A stretch of DNA of 64,000 nt from Paenibacillus profundus (GCF_021369635.1 NZ_JAJNBZ010000029.1:1-64000); one strand, 5' to 3'; counted from the stretch's first letter, positions 46,711 through 57,135 are shown. Notes: generated by a model from the sequence alone, not told the origin. Numbers and translations: made by a program.

Positions 46711-46730
46711 CATTCACGATGTCGTGAATG
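46711..46730. promoter_or_regulatory. 20-bp perfect palindrome upstream of noc
   Basis: CATTCACGA and TCGTGAATG are separated by two bases. The palindrome lies about 200 bp before the noc start and 124 bp from a parS site. It is a protein-binding-site type of symmetry; the ligand is unknown. Confidence 0.4.
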
Positions 46731-46853
46731 CATTAGAGTTGCAATGAGTTCTACAAATCTTTTCTTCGACAGAATGAATGCTTTTCCGCTATATATGTAT
46801 TCTCCAAGCTCCTGCCTTTTTCCTGCCTTTTGGGAACATGAGTAAAAAAATAA

Positions 46854-46869
46854 TGTTTCACGTGGAACA
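46854..46869. other. parS site upstream of noc
   Basis: TGTTTCACGTGGAACA differs from the palindromic consensus at one position. Confidence 0.92.
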
Positions 46870-47027
46870 TTTCCCCAAATCATCAAAAGCTTGCTTCTCT
46901 ATCCTATCACAAATAGCGAGTTTATTTCATATATTTCTGACAAAAAGAGACGGGACTGCCAACTTTATTTATTCATGCATTGTTTGTGCATATGAATACA
47001 TGTAAATTGATACATGAACTTCTATGT

Positions 47028-47055
47028 AAAAAGGTAGAGTGCTCGCCACTCTACC
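47028..47055 (-). terminator. Terminator of the S8 protease gene
   Basis: GGTAGAGT (47033-47040) pairs with ACTCTACC (47048-47055), and the minus strand continues TTTTTAC. Confidence 0.9.
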
Positions 47056-47079
47056 TCCATAATTTAACATTCAAATTTA

Positions 47080-49455
47080 CTACTTAATAATTACGGTAAT
47101 GGCTTGATTTTGCGTATTTCCGGCGGCATCTGCCAGTCTCAGCCACACGGTATGCTTGCCTTTTTTCAGACCGGCCTTGTCCAAGGAGACATAAAACGCC
47201 TTGTTTTCTTCATTGACATGCACCGGCTTCCATTCGCCTTGGTTAGACAAGCTCCATTGCACGGTAACGAGCGGCTTGCTCTCATCATATCCCGCTTCAC
47301 CAAACATCGGGCGGGCAGCATAATCGAGCGCCAGCATCAAGTCTTGAAGCTTGCCGTTTAACACGCCCTTAGCTGCTTTTTTCTGATCGACGACGGCTTG
47401 TGGAGCCTTACGGTCAATGAGAATGATTTGGTCATCATCCATGCCTTGGCGTTGTTCCACAAAAGATTTAACCTTTATATTGTATAAACCGTCAGGTACC
47501 TTGTTGCCGACAACATCCATACCGCCCCAAGACATATCAAATAAACCAGCAGCATGCTGCTTTTCATTCTTGATAATGTATTGTCTGCCTCTTGCCTTCT
47601 CCGTGTCGTCAATCCGTTCAGCCGTCATGACAACTCTGTCAGAAGGAACGGTAATGTAATAATGAAACTGTATCGCTTTGCTAAAATCACCGTTTGGCGT
47701 CAACAATTGCCCATCAGCGAACAGCCCCGTCACAAGCGGATAATCATTCGCGCCGGCAATCAATTGGAACGGAATTTCAATCTGCCCCATTCCGCTCGTA
47801 AGAAGTAAAAGTCCTGTCAGCAATCCGTTTTCTTGCAATCCACCGACATTCCATTTTACGGGCACCGATACCGTCTCTCCCGCACGAGCCGTAACCGATG
47901 CCGGGAATTCCATGCTTAACTCAGATGTCATATTTTCTCGTTCTGCTTTAATCTCGTATGTTTGCGTCTCCTCGGAACGGTTCGTAATCGTGAACGATTG
48001 TTCGCGTGACGTCTTATTTTGATCTGCTTCTGTCATCAAGCCAAAGGAAAGCGCAGCCGGCTGTACGAATACGTCAGTGTTTAAAGCCTGCTCAAGGTTC
48101 AGCAGCCCGGCCCCTTGGGCGCTCCGTGGATAAGGATTTCCATTCACGTCTATTAATGATTCGGCATGCGCGACGAGCGCCGACTTAATCATGGCCGGCG
48201 TCCAATCAGGATGCGCCTCAATTAGAATAGCTGCAGCCGCAGCCACCTGAGGGGAAGCCATGCTTGTTCCGCTCATCCTGCCGTATCCTTCGTCTTTCAA
48301 GTCAAGCGGCAAGGAACTGCGAATGTCGATGCCCGGAGCAACCAAATCCGGCTTCATAAGCCATGTGCCGATAGCTGGACCGCGGGAGCTCATATCGGAC
48401 ACGCGAGCTCGCTTCTCCGATTTCCAATTCCAATCCGCTTGTCCAGACGTCCGCAATTGTTCGACGCCTTGCGCTGAAAGACTGGCCGCTGGAATCGATT
48501 TGGATTCATCTCCGCCCGTTATTCCAAGTTCCAATTCCCACTCTTGCTTCCCGTCCTTGTACAGCAGCAGGCCGCTTGCCCCGGATTTGACTGCAGCTTC
48601 ATACCAATCGCTCGGCCATTCCTCCCCCGCATTAACGACCAGCAGTTTTCCTTTATGAGACTGCTTCGCCAATTGCTCGGCCGTAACCTTGTTCAGGAAG
48701 GTCGGTTCTACCGTACCATTGTTAGGGAATGCCCGCACATCTTTGGCTGGAATAAGCCGCACCGTTCTATCCTCGTGCTGCAGCAGCGGCATCTCTTGTG
48801 TCAAGGTCGCCGCCCCTACCGTAATGATCTCGTCCATTCCGCCAGGAGCCGTAATGTTCCATTTTTCAATGCCGTCATTGCCGGCAGATGTCACGACGAC
48901 GATCCCCTGCTTGACCGCATCGGCAATTGCGATAGACAATGGTTCGCCCGGAGCGTTAATATCAGCACGCATCGACAAATTGATAACTTTCGCTCCATCC
49001 TTCACAGCTTGCTTCAACGCAGCGACGACCGGTGTCGTGTTATCATGAATTTTGGTACCGATAGCGCGATACACAAGCAATGAAGCGCCAGAGGCTTGTT
49101 GAGCTACGATGCCAGCGACATGTGTGCCGTGGCCCTTCTCATCCTGTGGATTCGCATCATTTTCCACAAAGTCATAGGCGCCGGATATCCGATCTTTTAG
49201 TAATGGATGATTGACGTCTGCTCCCGAATCAATGATCGCAACCTTAACCCCTTTTCCCGTATAGGGGATGCTGGATGACGTTGGAGAGGAGCCATTTCCT
49301 TGCTTATCCGGTTGTTCCGCCTTCGCTATTTTTCCTTGAGACCCTCCTGCAGCCGAAGCCGTACCCGCATGGAAGAACGGCGCAAATAAGCAAGCGGCCA
49401 TAGCGAACGCACAAGTCACTGCAATCATGCGATGCCGCCAAGATGATGTGGACAT
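47080..49455 (-). CDS. Secreted subtilisin-family (S8) serine protease
   Basis: A signal peptide (1-35) and a short propeptide-like stretch precede an S8 domain with Asp in IDSGADVNHP (about 75), His in GHGTHVAG (about 108) and Ser in GTSMASPQ (about 395). A PA insert (about 255-340, LLVVNAGEEWPSDW) lies inside it. The C-terminal half (about 465-790) carries Fn3-like and FlgD-type beta modules (VPDGLYNIKVKSF). It resembles minor extracellular proteases of the Vpr type. It is a single gene with its own terminator, inserted between noc and rsmG where Bacillus has none. Confidence 0.92.
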   Translation of the reverse strand: MSTSSWRHRMIAVTCAFAMAACLFAPFFHAGTASAAGGSQGKIAKAEQPDKQGNGSSPTSSSIPYTGKGVKVAIIDSGADVNHPLLKDRISGAYDFVENDANPQDEKGHGTHVAGIVAQQASGASLLVYRAIGTKIHDNTTPVVAALKQAVKDGAKVINLSMRADINAPGEPLSIAIADAVKQGIVVVTSAGNDGIEKWNITAPGGMDEIITVGAATLTQEMPLLQHEDRTVRLIPAKDVRAFPNNGTVEPTFLNKVTAEQLAKQSHKGKLLVVNAGEEWPSDWYEAAVKSGASGLLLYKDGKQEWELELGITGGDESKSIPAASLSAQGVEQLRTSGQADWNWKSEKRARVSDMSSRGPAIGTWLMKPDLVAPGIDIRSSLPLDLKDEGYGRMSGTSMASPQVAAAAAILIEAHPDWTPAMIKSALVAHAESLIDVNGNPYPRSAQGAGLLNLEQALNTDVFVQPAALSFGLMTEADQNKTSREQSFTITNRSEETQTYEIKAERENMTSELSMEFPASVTARAGETVSVPVKWNVGGLQENGLLTGLLLLTSGMGQIEIPFQLIAGANDYPLVTGLFADGQLLTPNGDFSKAIQFHYYITVPSDRVVMTAERIDDTEKARGRQYIIKNEKQHAAGLFDMSWGGMDVVGNKVPDGLYNIKVKSFVEQRQGMDDDQIILIDRKAPQAVVDQKKAAKGVLNGKLQDLMLALDYAARPMFGEAGYDESKPLVTVQWSLSNQGEWKPVHVNEENKAFYVSLDKAGLKKGKHTVWLRLADAAGNTQNQAITVIIK

Positions 49456-49630
49456 TACTTGATTCCCTCTTTCTAAGTTGTTCTAAGATGTGTTTGGTAC
49501 TGTTTATAAAGGTTGTTCTAACGTACTTTTAGCACTATTTTTTCCGATCACGCATTTATAGTAACTTAATCTTTTGACGCACAATTAAATAATTTGTTAC
49601 TTTTTTTAGAAAATACTACAAAAATATATA

Positions 49631-49657
49631 AAAAAAGAGCCGATTGCTCGACTCTTC
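49631..49657 (-). terminator. rsmG terminator
   Basis: GAGCCG and CGACTC stem around ATTGCT (49638-49655), with a T-run on the minus strand. Confidence 0.75.
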
Positions 49658-49677
49658 TACCATTTCAAACTATAAAA

Positions 49678-50403
49678 TTATACTATCGGGGACTTTAACG
49701 GAGTTCCGGGCTTCCGCGGGTATGCCTTAGGTGTAGGCCCTGTCTTCTTCACGATTACAATGTGGCGTTCCGCTTGCTCAATGGGCAGCTTCAATGCACA
49801 ATCAGACACGAACTGTGCCTGCAGCACCTGTAGACTACGCTTCGCTTCCACCAATTCCTCCTGTGGATTCGTCCCCTTCATGGCAGCGAATGTACCGCCT
49901 GGTCTGACGAAAGGCAAGCAGAACTCGTTCAATACATTCAACCTTGCTACCGCACGCGCCGTAGCCAAATCATAACGATCGCGATGCTCTGGCTTGCGCG
50001 CCACCTCTTCCGCCCGCCCGTGAATGCAGGTGACGCCGATTAGTCCTAGTTCCTGCGACAAATGGTTTAAAAATTGGACTCGTTTATTAAGCGAATCCAC
50101 AATCGTCAACTGGATATGCGGAAACATGATTTTTAACGGAATCCCGGGAAATCCCGCGCCAGATCCGATATCGGCCATCGACTGAACGTCGGCCATCGGA
50201 ACATGGAAGCCGAGCGTCAAGCAATCATAGAAATGCTTCTCATACACAAGAGCCCGCTCCGTAATGCCCGTCAAGTTCATTCGTTCATTCCAATCCGCCA
50301 AAATGCGGTGATACATATCAAACTGTTCCCACTGTGTGTCCGAGACTGACCATCCGTGCTCGGATAACCAGCCCGCAAACTGTTCTTGTACGGCATCCAT
50401 CAT
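49678..50403 (-). CDS. rsmG: 16S rRNA (guanine527-N7)-methyltransferase
   Basis: RsmG methylates G527 of 16S rRNA in the 530 loop; loss gives low-level streptomycin resistance. The 241-residue sequence has the SAM-binding MADIGSGAGFPGIPLKI and the conserved ATARAVARL. It is the last gene of the mnmE-mnmG-rsmG run. Confidence 0.97.
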   Translation of the reverse strand: MMDAVQEQFAGWLSEHGWSVSDTQWEQFDMYHRILADWNERMNLTGITERALVYEKHFYDCLTLGFHVPMADVQSMADIGSGAGFPGIPLKIMFPHIQLTIVDSLNKRVQFLNHLSQELGLIGVTCIHGRAEEVARKPEHRDRYDLATARAVARLNVLNEFCLPFVRPGGTFAAMKGTNPQEELVEAKRSLQVLQAQFVSDCALKLPIEQAERHIVIVKKTGPTPKAYPRKPGTPLKSPIV

Positions 50404-50472
50404 CTGAATCTCCTATACAGCAATATGTGCACAATTTATGTGCCTTACAGCCGCTAGCTAAGCCGACTGCGA

Positions 50473-52380
50473 TTATTCCTCGTCGCTCTGAGACTGCTTA
50501 ATTGCCGTTACACGGTTATAATGCTCCAAATAAACGAGCAGGATGGAAATATCCGCAGGCGATACCCCAGATATGCGGGTAGCCTGGCCGATAGAGAGCG
50601 GTCGGATCTTCGCCAGCTTCTGCTTCGCTTCCGAAGCGATTCCGTGCACGTCATGATAATCGATATCATGTGGAATCAGCTTCTTCTCCATCTTGCGCAG
50701 CCGTTCCACTTGCAGAAGCTGCTTCTCAATATATCCAGAATATTTGATCTGGATCTCGACCTGTTCCTTCATCTCTTCATCCAATTCCAGCGTGGACGGA
50801 TAGAGCTGCTCCACATGAGCGTAGGTCACTTCAGGACGACGCAACAGCGTCATTACATCACAGCCGTTTACCAGCGGGGCCGATCCTACTTCGGCGAGCA
50901 TCGCCTGCACCGCTTCATCCGGCTTCACCTTCGTCGTCTTCAGACGATCCAGCTCCTGCTCCACCAATTCCACCTTACACTTGAACGATGTATAGCGCTC
51001 CTCGGTAATAAGTCCGATATCATAACCAATTGGCGTGAGCCGCAGATCAGCATTATCATGACGCAACAGCAGACGATACTCAGCACGTGAAGTGAGCAGA
51101 CGATATGGCTCGTTCGTTCCCTTCGTGACCAAATCATCAATCAGAACGCCAATATAAGCTTGCGAGCGGTCCAAAATGACAGGAGGCTGCTCCTGTACTT
51201 TACGAGCGGCGTTAATACCCGCCATTACTCCCTGCGCAGCCGCTTCCTCATAACCGGATGTTCCGTTAATCTGTCCTGCTGTGAACAAGCCCTCGACCTT
51301 CTTCGACTCCAGCGTAGGCCAGAGCTGTGTCGGAACGACCGCGTCATATTCAATCGCATACCCAGTCCGCATCATTTCTACGTTTTCCAGGCCGGGAACC
51401 GAACGCAAAATCTTTAACTGCACGTCTTCTGGCATACTTGTCGATAATCCTTGCACGTAATATTCAGCCGTATTCTTCCCTTCCGGCTCCAGAAACACTT
51501 GATGCTTCGGTTTATCGGCAAAACGCACTATTTTGTCTTCTATAGACGGACAATAACGCGGTCCCGTTCCTTCAATAACCCCAGAGAACATCGGGGCGCG
51601 GTGCAAATTCTCGTTAATGATCCGGTGCGTGTCTTCCGATGTGTACGTAAGCCAGCACGGCAGCTGTTCATTGTCCGAGGACTTGGTCTCATAGGAGAAA
51701 AATTTCGGATTCTCATCTCCAGGTTGGATCTCTGTTTTGGAAAAATCGATCGAATGCTTATGGACGCGCGGCGGCGTTCCCGTCTTGAAGCGCACTAGCT
51801 CAAAGCCATGCTTGCGCAAGCTCTCCGACAGCTTCAAAGAAGGCTGCTGGTTATTCGGGCCGCTCTCATACATTAACTCGCCCATAATGATTTTTCCGCG
51901 CAAATAAGTTCCTGTCGTCAGCACAATGGCTTTCGCAAGGTACTGGGCGCCCGTCTTTGTCTCAACGCCTACGCATTTGCCGTCTTCTACGATAAGCTCC
52001 TCCACCATGCCTTGACGCAGTGTCAAGTTTGGTGTCGATTCTATCGTTTCCTTCATCGTTTGCTGGTACAAAAATTTATCCGCCTGCGCGCGCAATGCGT
52101 GGACGGCCGGTCCTTTACCGGTATTCAGCATCCGCATTTGGACGAATGTCTTATCAATGTTGCGCCCCATTTCACCACCGAGCGCGTCAATTTCGCGTAC
52201 GACGTGCCCTTTGGCTGGTCCGCCGATCGACGGGTTGCACGGCATGAAAGCAACCATATCTAAATTAATCGTTAACAGCAGCGTATTGCAGCCCATGCGT
52301 GCGGCCGCCAACGCGGCTTCACAGCCTGCATGACCGGCACCGATAACGATGGCGTCATATTGTCCTGCTACAAATGACAT
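50473..52380 (-). CDS. mnmG: tRNA uridine 5-carboxymethylaminomethyl modification enzyme MnmG
   Basis: An FAD enzyme of 635 residues with the Rossmann motif [19 protein letters not shown], the family signature [21 protein letters not shown], and the C-terminal [19 protein letters not shown]. With MnmE it modifies wobble U34 in several tRNAs. The start at 52380 follows GGAGGGAG; an upstream in-frame start is less likely. Confidence 0.98.
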   Translation of the reverse strand: MSFVAGQYDAIVIGAGHAGCEAALAAARMGCNTLLLTINLDMVAFMPCNPSIGGPAKGHVVREIDALGGEMGRNIDKTFVQMRMLNTGKGPAVHALRAQADKFLYQQTMKETIESTPNLTLRQGMVEELIVEDGKCVGVETKTGAQYLAKAIVLTTGTYLRGKIIMGELMYESGPNNQQPSLKLSESLRKHGFELVRFKTGTPPRVHKHSIDFSKTEIQPGDENPKFFSYETKSSDNEQLPCWLTYTSEDTHRIINENLHRAPMFSGVIEGTGPRYCPSIEDKIVRFADKPKHQVFLEPEGKNTAEYYVQGLSTSMPEDVQLKILRSVPGLENVEMMRTGYAIEYDAVVPTQLWPTLESKKVEGLFTAGQINGTSGYEEAAAQGVMAGINAARKVQEQPPVILDRSQAYIGVLIDDLVTKGTNEPYRLLTSRAEYRLLLRHDNADLRLTPIGYDIGLITEERYTSFKCKVELVEQELDRLKTTKVKPDEAVQAMLAEVGSAPLVNGCDVMTLLRRPEVTYAHVEQLYPSTLELDEEMKEQVEIQIKYSGYIEKQLLQVERLRKMEKKLIPHDIDYHDVHGIASEAKQKLAKIRPLSIGQATRISGVSPADISILLVYLEHYNRVTAIKQSQSDEE

Positions 52381-52422
52381 GCGTCTCCCTCCTTTATCCT
52401 GCACACTTGCTCTGTTACCATT

Positions 52423-52475
52423 AGAGGTTGTTCAAAAAGTCCACTTTTGATCACGAACCTTTTTTTGAACTCGCA
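52423..52475. repeat. Dispersed palindromic repeat between mnmE and mnmG
   Basis: AGAGGTTGTTCAAAAAGTCC, CTTTTGATCACGAA, then TTTTTTTGAACTCGCA: the left end is identical to the 255-bp copy (including TTTTGATCACGAA) and joined to a short right end. Confidence 0.75.
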
Positions 52476-52481
52476 CTAAAA

Positions 52482-53858
52482 TTATTTGCCTAGACAGAAT
52501 TGGGAGAAGATCTGATCAATTAACGAATCCCCTACGGCATCGCCAATAATTTCTCCAAGCAGCTCCCACGCAGTGCGTACATCAATTTGAATCATATCGA
52601 TAGGAATGCCTTGTTCAGAGGCCTCAACCGCATCATGAAGCGACTGCAGCGTCTTTTTCAACAGGGAGATGTGTCGAACGTTGCTGACATACGTCATGTC
52701 GTTTGACTCGATGCTGCCGCTGAAAAAGAGAGCGGAGATCGACTTCTCCAGGGAGTCCATCCCCTCTTGCTCTTTGACAGACATCGTTACGATACTGCCC
52801 TCTCCAAACACGGCTTTCAATTCATCTTCCTCTAACCGTTTAGGCAGATCCATTTTATTCACAATTACAATCACTTGTCTACCCACAATTTGCTGCATCC
52901 ACTCCCGTTCATCCGGATGAAGAGGTTCATTGTGGTTCACGACGAACAGAACAAGGTCGGCTTCCTGCAGCGCGCTTCTGGACCGCTCCACCCCGAGGCG
53001 TTCGACAATGTCTGAAGTTTCGCGAATGCCTGCCGTATCGAGTAGACGAAGCGGAATTCCATTTATCGTCACGAATTCCTCGATAACGTCGCGGGTTGTG
53101 CCAGGAATATCCGTCACAATCGCTTTATTATCTTGAGCGAGGGCGTTCAGCAGCGATGATTTTCCCACATTCGGTCTCCCAATGATGGCGGTCACGATGC
53201 CCTCCCTTAATATTTTCCCTTCTGAGGCCGTCTTTAACAACTTTTCAATTTCCGATATCACTTGTCCACACCGCTCTTGAATGAAGAGGCTCGTCAATTC
53301 CTCCACATCATGCTCCGGATAATCGATATTAACCTCAATGTGGGCAAGCGTCTCGATTAAAATATGCCGCAGCTGTTTGATACGTGTGGACAACTGTCCC
53401 TCCGCTTGCTTCATCGCTACGGAGAAGGCGCGGTCCGACTTGGAGCGAATCAAATCCATGACTGCTTCAGCTTGGGACAGGTCAATACGCCCGTTCAGGA
53501 ATGCGCGCTTCGTAAATTCTCCTGGCTCCGCAACGCGAATTTGCTGCTGCAGAAGCAGGTCCATCACCTTGCGCACCGAGATAATGCCGCCATGCGCATT
53601 AATCTCCACCACATCCTCGGCCGTGAACGAACGCGGCCCTTTCATGACGGTCACCAGCACCTCTTCCACTTTTTCACCGTTATCAGGGTCAACGATGTGA
53701 CCGTAGTGAATCGTGTGGCTGTCCGCCTCCGTCAGCTTCGTCTTCGAGCGAAAAATGCGCTCCACCTCGGTAAGCGCCCCTTCCCCGCTTACACGTATAA
53801 TGGAAATGCCACCTTCGCCAAGCGGAGTTGACACCGCCGCAATCGTTTCATACATCAT
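52482..53858 (-). CDS. mnmE: tRNA modification GTPase MnmE
   Basis: A 458-residue protein with the tetrahydrofolate-binding N-domain (IAAVSTPLGEGGISIIRVSG), a helical domain, an inserted G-domain with GRPNVGKSSLLNAL, DIPGTTRD and NKMD, and the C-terminal FCLGK motif whose Cys is conserved. It is the partner of MnmG. The start ATGATG follows GGAGGGTATC. Confidence 0.98.
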   Translation of the reverse strand: MMYETIAAVSTPLGEGGISIIRVSGEGALTEVERIFRSKTKLTEADSHTIHYGHIVDPDNGEKVEEVLVTVMKGPRSFTAEDVVEINAHGGIISVRKVMDLLLQQQIRVAEPGEFTKRAFLNGRIDLSQAEAVMDLIRSKSDRAFSVAMKQAEGQLSTRIKQLRHILIETLAHIEVNIDYPEHDVEELTSLFIQERCGQVISEIEKLLKTASEGKILREGIVTAIIGRPNVGKSSLLNALAQDNKAIVTDIPGTTRDVIEEFVTINGIPLRLLDTAGIRETSDIVERLGVERSRSALQEADLVLFVVNHNEPLHPDEREWMQQIVGRQVIVIVNKMDLPKRLEEDELKAVFGEGSIVTMSVKEQEGMDSLEKSISALFFSGSIESNDMTYVSNVRHISLLKKTLQSLHDAVEASEQGIPIDMIQIDVRTAWELLGEIIGDAVGDSLIDQIFSQFCLGK

Positions 53859-54017
53859 GCTATGATACCCTCCTTACATGAGCCATCCATGTTCTATATA
53901 TCAAGTTATAACCCGTTTATCTGCCTTTCAGCAGATTATTTTTCACCTTTACTTTCTCTTAAGGAATGTTTGGTTTCGCTTTATCGATTTACAGAACTTA
54001 ACCATTTCTTATTGGTT

Positions 54018-54062
54018 AAAAAAATGCAATGATTACTCCTGAATCAGGCGCAACCATTGCAT
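54018..54062 (-). terminator. Terminator of the yidC-khpB operon
   Basis: ATGCAATG (54024-54031) pairs with CATTGCAT (54055-54062), with an inner CCTGA/TCAGG hairpin and a T-run on the minus strand. Confidence 0.75.
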
Positions 54063-54115
54063 CTTGAGTCTGTCTTTACGCATTTATAAATATGGATTCA
54101 TAATGGCAATCGTGT

Positions 54116-54895
54116 TTATTTCAACGTAATGACGACGCGGCGGTTAGGATCTTCGCCTTTGCTAAAGGTCTTCACCTTCTGGTGATCCTGCAGCTTCGCA
54201 TGAATGATCTTGCGTTCCTGCGGTGTCATTGGTTCCAATACAACCTCTTGCCGTGTGCGAATCACTTTGCTCGCCAGACGGTCGGCAAGCGATTCAAGCG
54301 TCTTCTTCCGGCGCTCGCGAAATTGCTCTGCATCAAGGATAATACGGAGATGATGCTTGGAATAACGGTTGGCAACCAGGTTCGTTAAATATTGCAACGA
54401 ATCCAAGGTTTGACCCCGGCGCCCAATAATAAGCCCCAAATCCGAGCCGCATATATCCAAAGTAACGGTATCTTTGCGTTTATGTACCGTAACTTCTACT
54501 TCAAGCCCCATCGAGCGCGCCACATCGGTAATGAACTGTTTCGCTTCCTCAATCGGGTCTTTCCCGTCGATAGAGGAATCCGAAGATACATTGAATGTGC
54601 CCTCTTCTCTTGACGACAAGCTAGCTGCGCTCTCTTCCACCTTTACTGCCGCGACATGAACCGGCTTAGCAAACGATGTTGATTCTGACTTTGGTTCAGG
54701 GTGCGGCGATGCTGAAGCATCCGCACGGAGCGTGAGTTCCACTTTCGCAGGACGCACTCCGATAAGACCGAACAGTCCGCGCGATGGCTTGACCAACACG
54801 CGAACCGCTACTCGATCTGCCGTAACGTTCCATTGTTCCAATCCGTTTTGTACTGCATCTTCGATCGTTTTTCCTGATACAATCAGCGTCTTCAT
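54116..54895 (-). CDS. khpB: RNA-binding protein KhpB (Jag)
   Basis: Domains in order: Jag_N (about 1-50, VSGKTIEDAVQNGLEQWN), an acidic linker, a KH domain (about 110-185, with GLIIGRRGQTLDSLQYL) and an R3H domain (about 190-258, MTPQERKIIHAKLQDH). It is an RNA chaperone linked to cell-shape control, co-transcribed with yidC (4-bp overlap), as is usual. Confidence 0.95.
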   Translation of the reverse strand: MKTLIVSGKTIEDAVQNGLEQWNVTADRVAVRVLVKPSRGLFGLIGVRPAKVELTLRADASASPHPEPKSESTSFAKPVHVAAVKVEESAASLSSREEGTFNVSSDSSIDGKDPIEEAKQFITDVARSMGLEVEVTVHKRKDTVTLDICGSDLGLIIGRRGQTLDSLQYLTNLVANRYSKHHLRIILDAEQFRERRKKTLESLADRLASKVIRTRQEVVLEPMTPQERKIIHAKLQDHQKVKTFSKGEDPNRRVVITLK

Positions 54896-55680
54896 TTCGC
54901 CGGTTGAACCTCCTTATCTTTGGAACGATAAAGGAAATAGTTCTGTACAATGGTAAACGTGTTGCTAAATACCCAGTACAATGGGAGCGCAGCTGGAAAG
55001 TTGAGCGACATGACAAAAATCAGTACAGGGAAAATCAGCATCATGAACTGCATCGATGACTGCATCGGATTTTGGCTAGCCATCATCTTCGACTGCACGA
55101 ACGTCGTCAGAGCAGCAATAATCGGGAGCACATAATATGGGTCAGGTTGTCCCAACTTCAGCCATAAAAATGTATGCTCGCGAATTGCCGAGTTCATATA
55201 GATAGAGTTATACAATGCGATAAACACCGGCATTTGAATAAATACCGGCAAACAACCGGCAAGCGGATTGACATTGTGCTGCTGGAACAGCTTCATCGTC
55301 TCTTCCTGCTGCTTTTGCGGATTGTCTTTATGCTTCTTCTTTATTTCAGCGAGCTGAGGCTGCAGCTTCTGCATTTCCTTCGAGCTGCGCATTTGTTTAA
55401 TCGTAAGCGGTAAAATACAAGCACGCACGATAACGGTCAGGAGCAGGATAGCAAACCCGTATTCTCCTTGAAACCACCCTGCAAACGTATCCAACGCCAA
55501 CGAAAAATAATAGACCACATTACGCTCCCAGAAGTTTCCCTGCAGCAAGTCTTCAGTCTTCAGCGTAGTGGTCGATGACGTACATCCAGTCAGTACAACT
55601 AGTAACAGAACAGATACCGCCACTAAGAGCCATTTGCGGTTCGAAAACAACTTCTTCAGCGACAATAACGACAATAGCAT
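54892..55680 (-). CDS. yidC: Membrane protein insertase YidC (SpoIIIJ/OxaA)
   Basis: A lipoprotein signal (lipobox LTGC) is followed by five membrane segments of the YidC/Oxa1 core: FAILLLTVIVRACILPLTIKQM carries the conserved intramembrane Arg, and the cytoplasmic hairpin QKQQEETMKLFQQHNVNPLAGCLP follows. It inserts membrane proteins and is needed for sporulation in Bacillus. The ATG at 55680 follows AGAGGGG; a TTG 15 bp upstream is the alternative. Confidence 0.96.
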   Translation of the reverse strand: MLLSLLSLKKLFSNRKWLLVAVSVLLLVVLTGCTSSTTTLKTEDLLQGNFWERNVVYYFSLALDTFAGWFQGEYGFAILLLTVIVRACILPLTIKQMRSSKEMQKLQPQLAEIKKKHKDNPQKQQEETMKLFQQHNVNPLAGCLPVFIQMPVFIALYNSIYMNSAIREHTFLWLKLGQPDPYYVLPIIAALTTFVQSKMMASQNPMQSSMQFMMLIFPVLIFVMSLNFPAALPLYWVFSNTFTIVQNYFLYRSKDKEVQPAK

Positions 55681-55770
55681 AACCCCTCTCTTCAACCATC
55701 CGATTCCAAAGTAAATATATCATATTTCCAGCGTCAAAGGAAACGGTTCGATCACGTACCGCCGCACCAT

Positions 55771-56115
55771 TTATTTCAGTACGGAAGCTTTGCGGAGCAC
55801 ATGATGAACACTTTTGGACAGCTGCTCATAATTCATCGTCGTCGCCCCTTTGCGCACGATAAAAATCAAATCGACATGATCAACCACGCGGTCGGATTGA
55901 AGTCTGACAATTTCTTTAATCATTCGGCGCATGCGGTTGCGCATGACGGCATTGCCAATCTTTTTGCTCGCCGACACCCCAACGCGAAATCTGTCCACTT
56001 GAGGGCGGTTAAAAACATAAAGAACCAGCTGGTGATTCGCGAATGAGCGACCGTAGCGGTATACCCGGGTAAAATCTGCGCGGTCCCTAAGCCGATACTT
56101 TTTCTGCACGTCCAT
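55771..56115 (-). CDS. rnpA: Ribonuclease P protein component
   Basis: A basic protein of 114 residues starts with QKKYRLRDRADFTRVYRYGRS and has the family motif RNRMRRMIKEIVR. It binds the 5' leader of pre-tRNA with RNase P RNA. The start at 56115 gives the usual length; an earlier in-frame start adds 20 unlikely residues. Confidence 0.96.
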   Translation of the reverse strand: MDVQKKYRLRDRADFTRVYRYGRSFANHQLVLYVFNRPQVDRFRVGVSASKKIGNAVMRNRMRRMIKEIVRLQSDRVVDHVDLIFIVRKGATTMNYEQLSKSVHHVLRKASVLK

Positions 56116-56240
56116 TCTCCTATCTTTCCTCTGACAAGCAATCACCTGTATGTACCACCGCAATGATGCCGACAAAATACATTAACAAAGTATGCGCTAC
56201 TGTCAAAAGGAATAAACGTTACCCTTATTTCCTTAAAGTA

Positions 56241-56272
56241 AGAGTTCAAAAGGAGCCTCTTGAACAACCTCT
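56241..56272 (-). repeat. Dispersed palindromic repeat, minimal copy
   Basis: The reverse strand reads AGAGGTTGTTCAAGAGGCTCC, then TTTTGAACTCT, a hairpin with both family ends, between rpmH and rnpA. Confidence 0.65.
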
Positions 56273-56284
56273 TTAGTAAAATAA

Positions 56285-56310
56285 GAAAAAAAGACCACCG
56301 CAGTGGTCTT
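56285..56310 (-). terminator. rpmH terminator
   Basis: AAGACCAC (56291-56298) pairs with GTGGTCTT (56303-56310), and the minus strand continues TTTTTTTC. It partly separates rpmH from rnpA. Confidence 0.88.
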
Positions 56311-56323
56311 GCATTCACGCCTA

Positions 56324-56458
56324 TTATGCGCTCAATTCTTTTCTGCCTTTTTGGCGACGAGCAGCTAACACCTTGCGGCCGTTTTTCGTGCTCATTCTTT
56401 TACGGAAACCGTGAACTTTCTTGCGTTTGCTCACGTTTGGTTTAAATGTCGGTTTCAA
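56324..56458 (-). CDS. rpmH: 50S ribosomal protein L34
   Basis: A 44-residue, very basic protein (starts [18 protein letters not shown], ends [11 protein letters not shown]) with the L34 signature [20 protein letters not shown]. It starts with TTG behind GAGGAGGTGC; no ATG is available at the conserved N-terminus. It is the first minus-strand gene left of the origin. Confidence 0.97.
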   Translation of the reverse strand: MKPTFKPNVSKRKKVHGFRKRMSTKNGRKVLAARRQKGRKELSA

Positions 56459-56671
56459 CGTACTGCACCTCCTCAAATGATATATGTCATGGTGAACCAA
56501 TCCATTGTTTCATTATATCTCTTTTCGGTCTGATTGCGCAAAATTCCTTTATATAGTTAATCAGAATCCCGATGAAAAGTCAATATTTATCCATCATCTG
56601 GTGGTGTCTTTCCACTTGCTCATTTTTGCATCACTCTTTTATGTTCCATCGGATTCATACGCATCGTCTTC

Positions 56672-57044
56672 CTATCCACAGTCCGAGTCTATTCATTTCT
56701 CCGTTTTTAGTTACACACATGTGCAAAACATTTTGAAAATCGACAATTTACCATTCTATCTTGTGTATAACAATTCGAACGATCTTGTCCACAGCTGTCG
56801 AAAGACAACATGTTATGAACAATATGTAGTGGTGTATATAATTTTTATACACAAGTTATTGAATTTGTGGATAAAAAACGGGCTGTCGTTGAAAAATAAG
56901 GGCTCATCTGCTATGATTATATTGCTTTTCGGTTGTGAATAGTGATTGTGGATATATAATTATCAACAACCTGTGGATAAAGTTGTGAACAATTCAGTTT
57001 TTGTTGTTATAAATTGTCCGACACACTCTGCGTATTGTGGATAA
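56672..57044. other. oriC part 1: DnaA-box cluster upstream of dnaA
   Basis: Exact 9-mers TGTGGATAA (complement of TTATCCACA) occur at 56866-56874, 56972-56980 and 57036-57044; TTATACACA at 56845-56853; near matches at 56672-56680 (CTATCCACA), 56785-56793 (TTGTCCACA), 56947-56955 (TGTGGATAT) and 56960-56968 (TTATCAACA). This AT-rich gap between divergent rpmH and dnaA corresponds to the incAB part of a Bacillus-type bipartite origin. Confidence 0.92.
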
Positions 57045-57135
57045 ATAATAGCACGAAACGGTATACTTCGACATTTTTTATGTCCGTTTCACGTACGCGA
57101 TGAAGCGGAATATTGTCATGTCATGTCAGCATAGA

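Noticed and set aside
49514-49560. Further copy of the dispersed repeat (AGGTTGTTC, then GATCACG)
   Set aside because: Only two short blocks agree, which is too weak to call.
56672-57044. Small protein genes within the oriC gap
   Set aside because: The frames lack ribosome binding sites and overlap the DnaA boxes.
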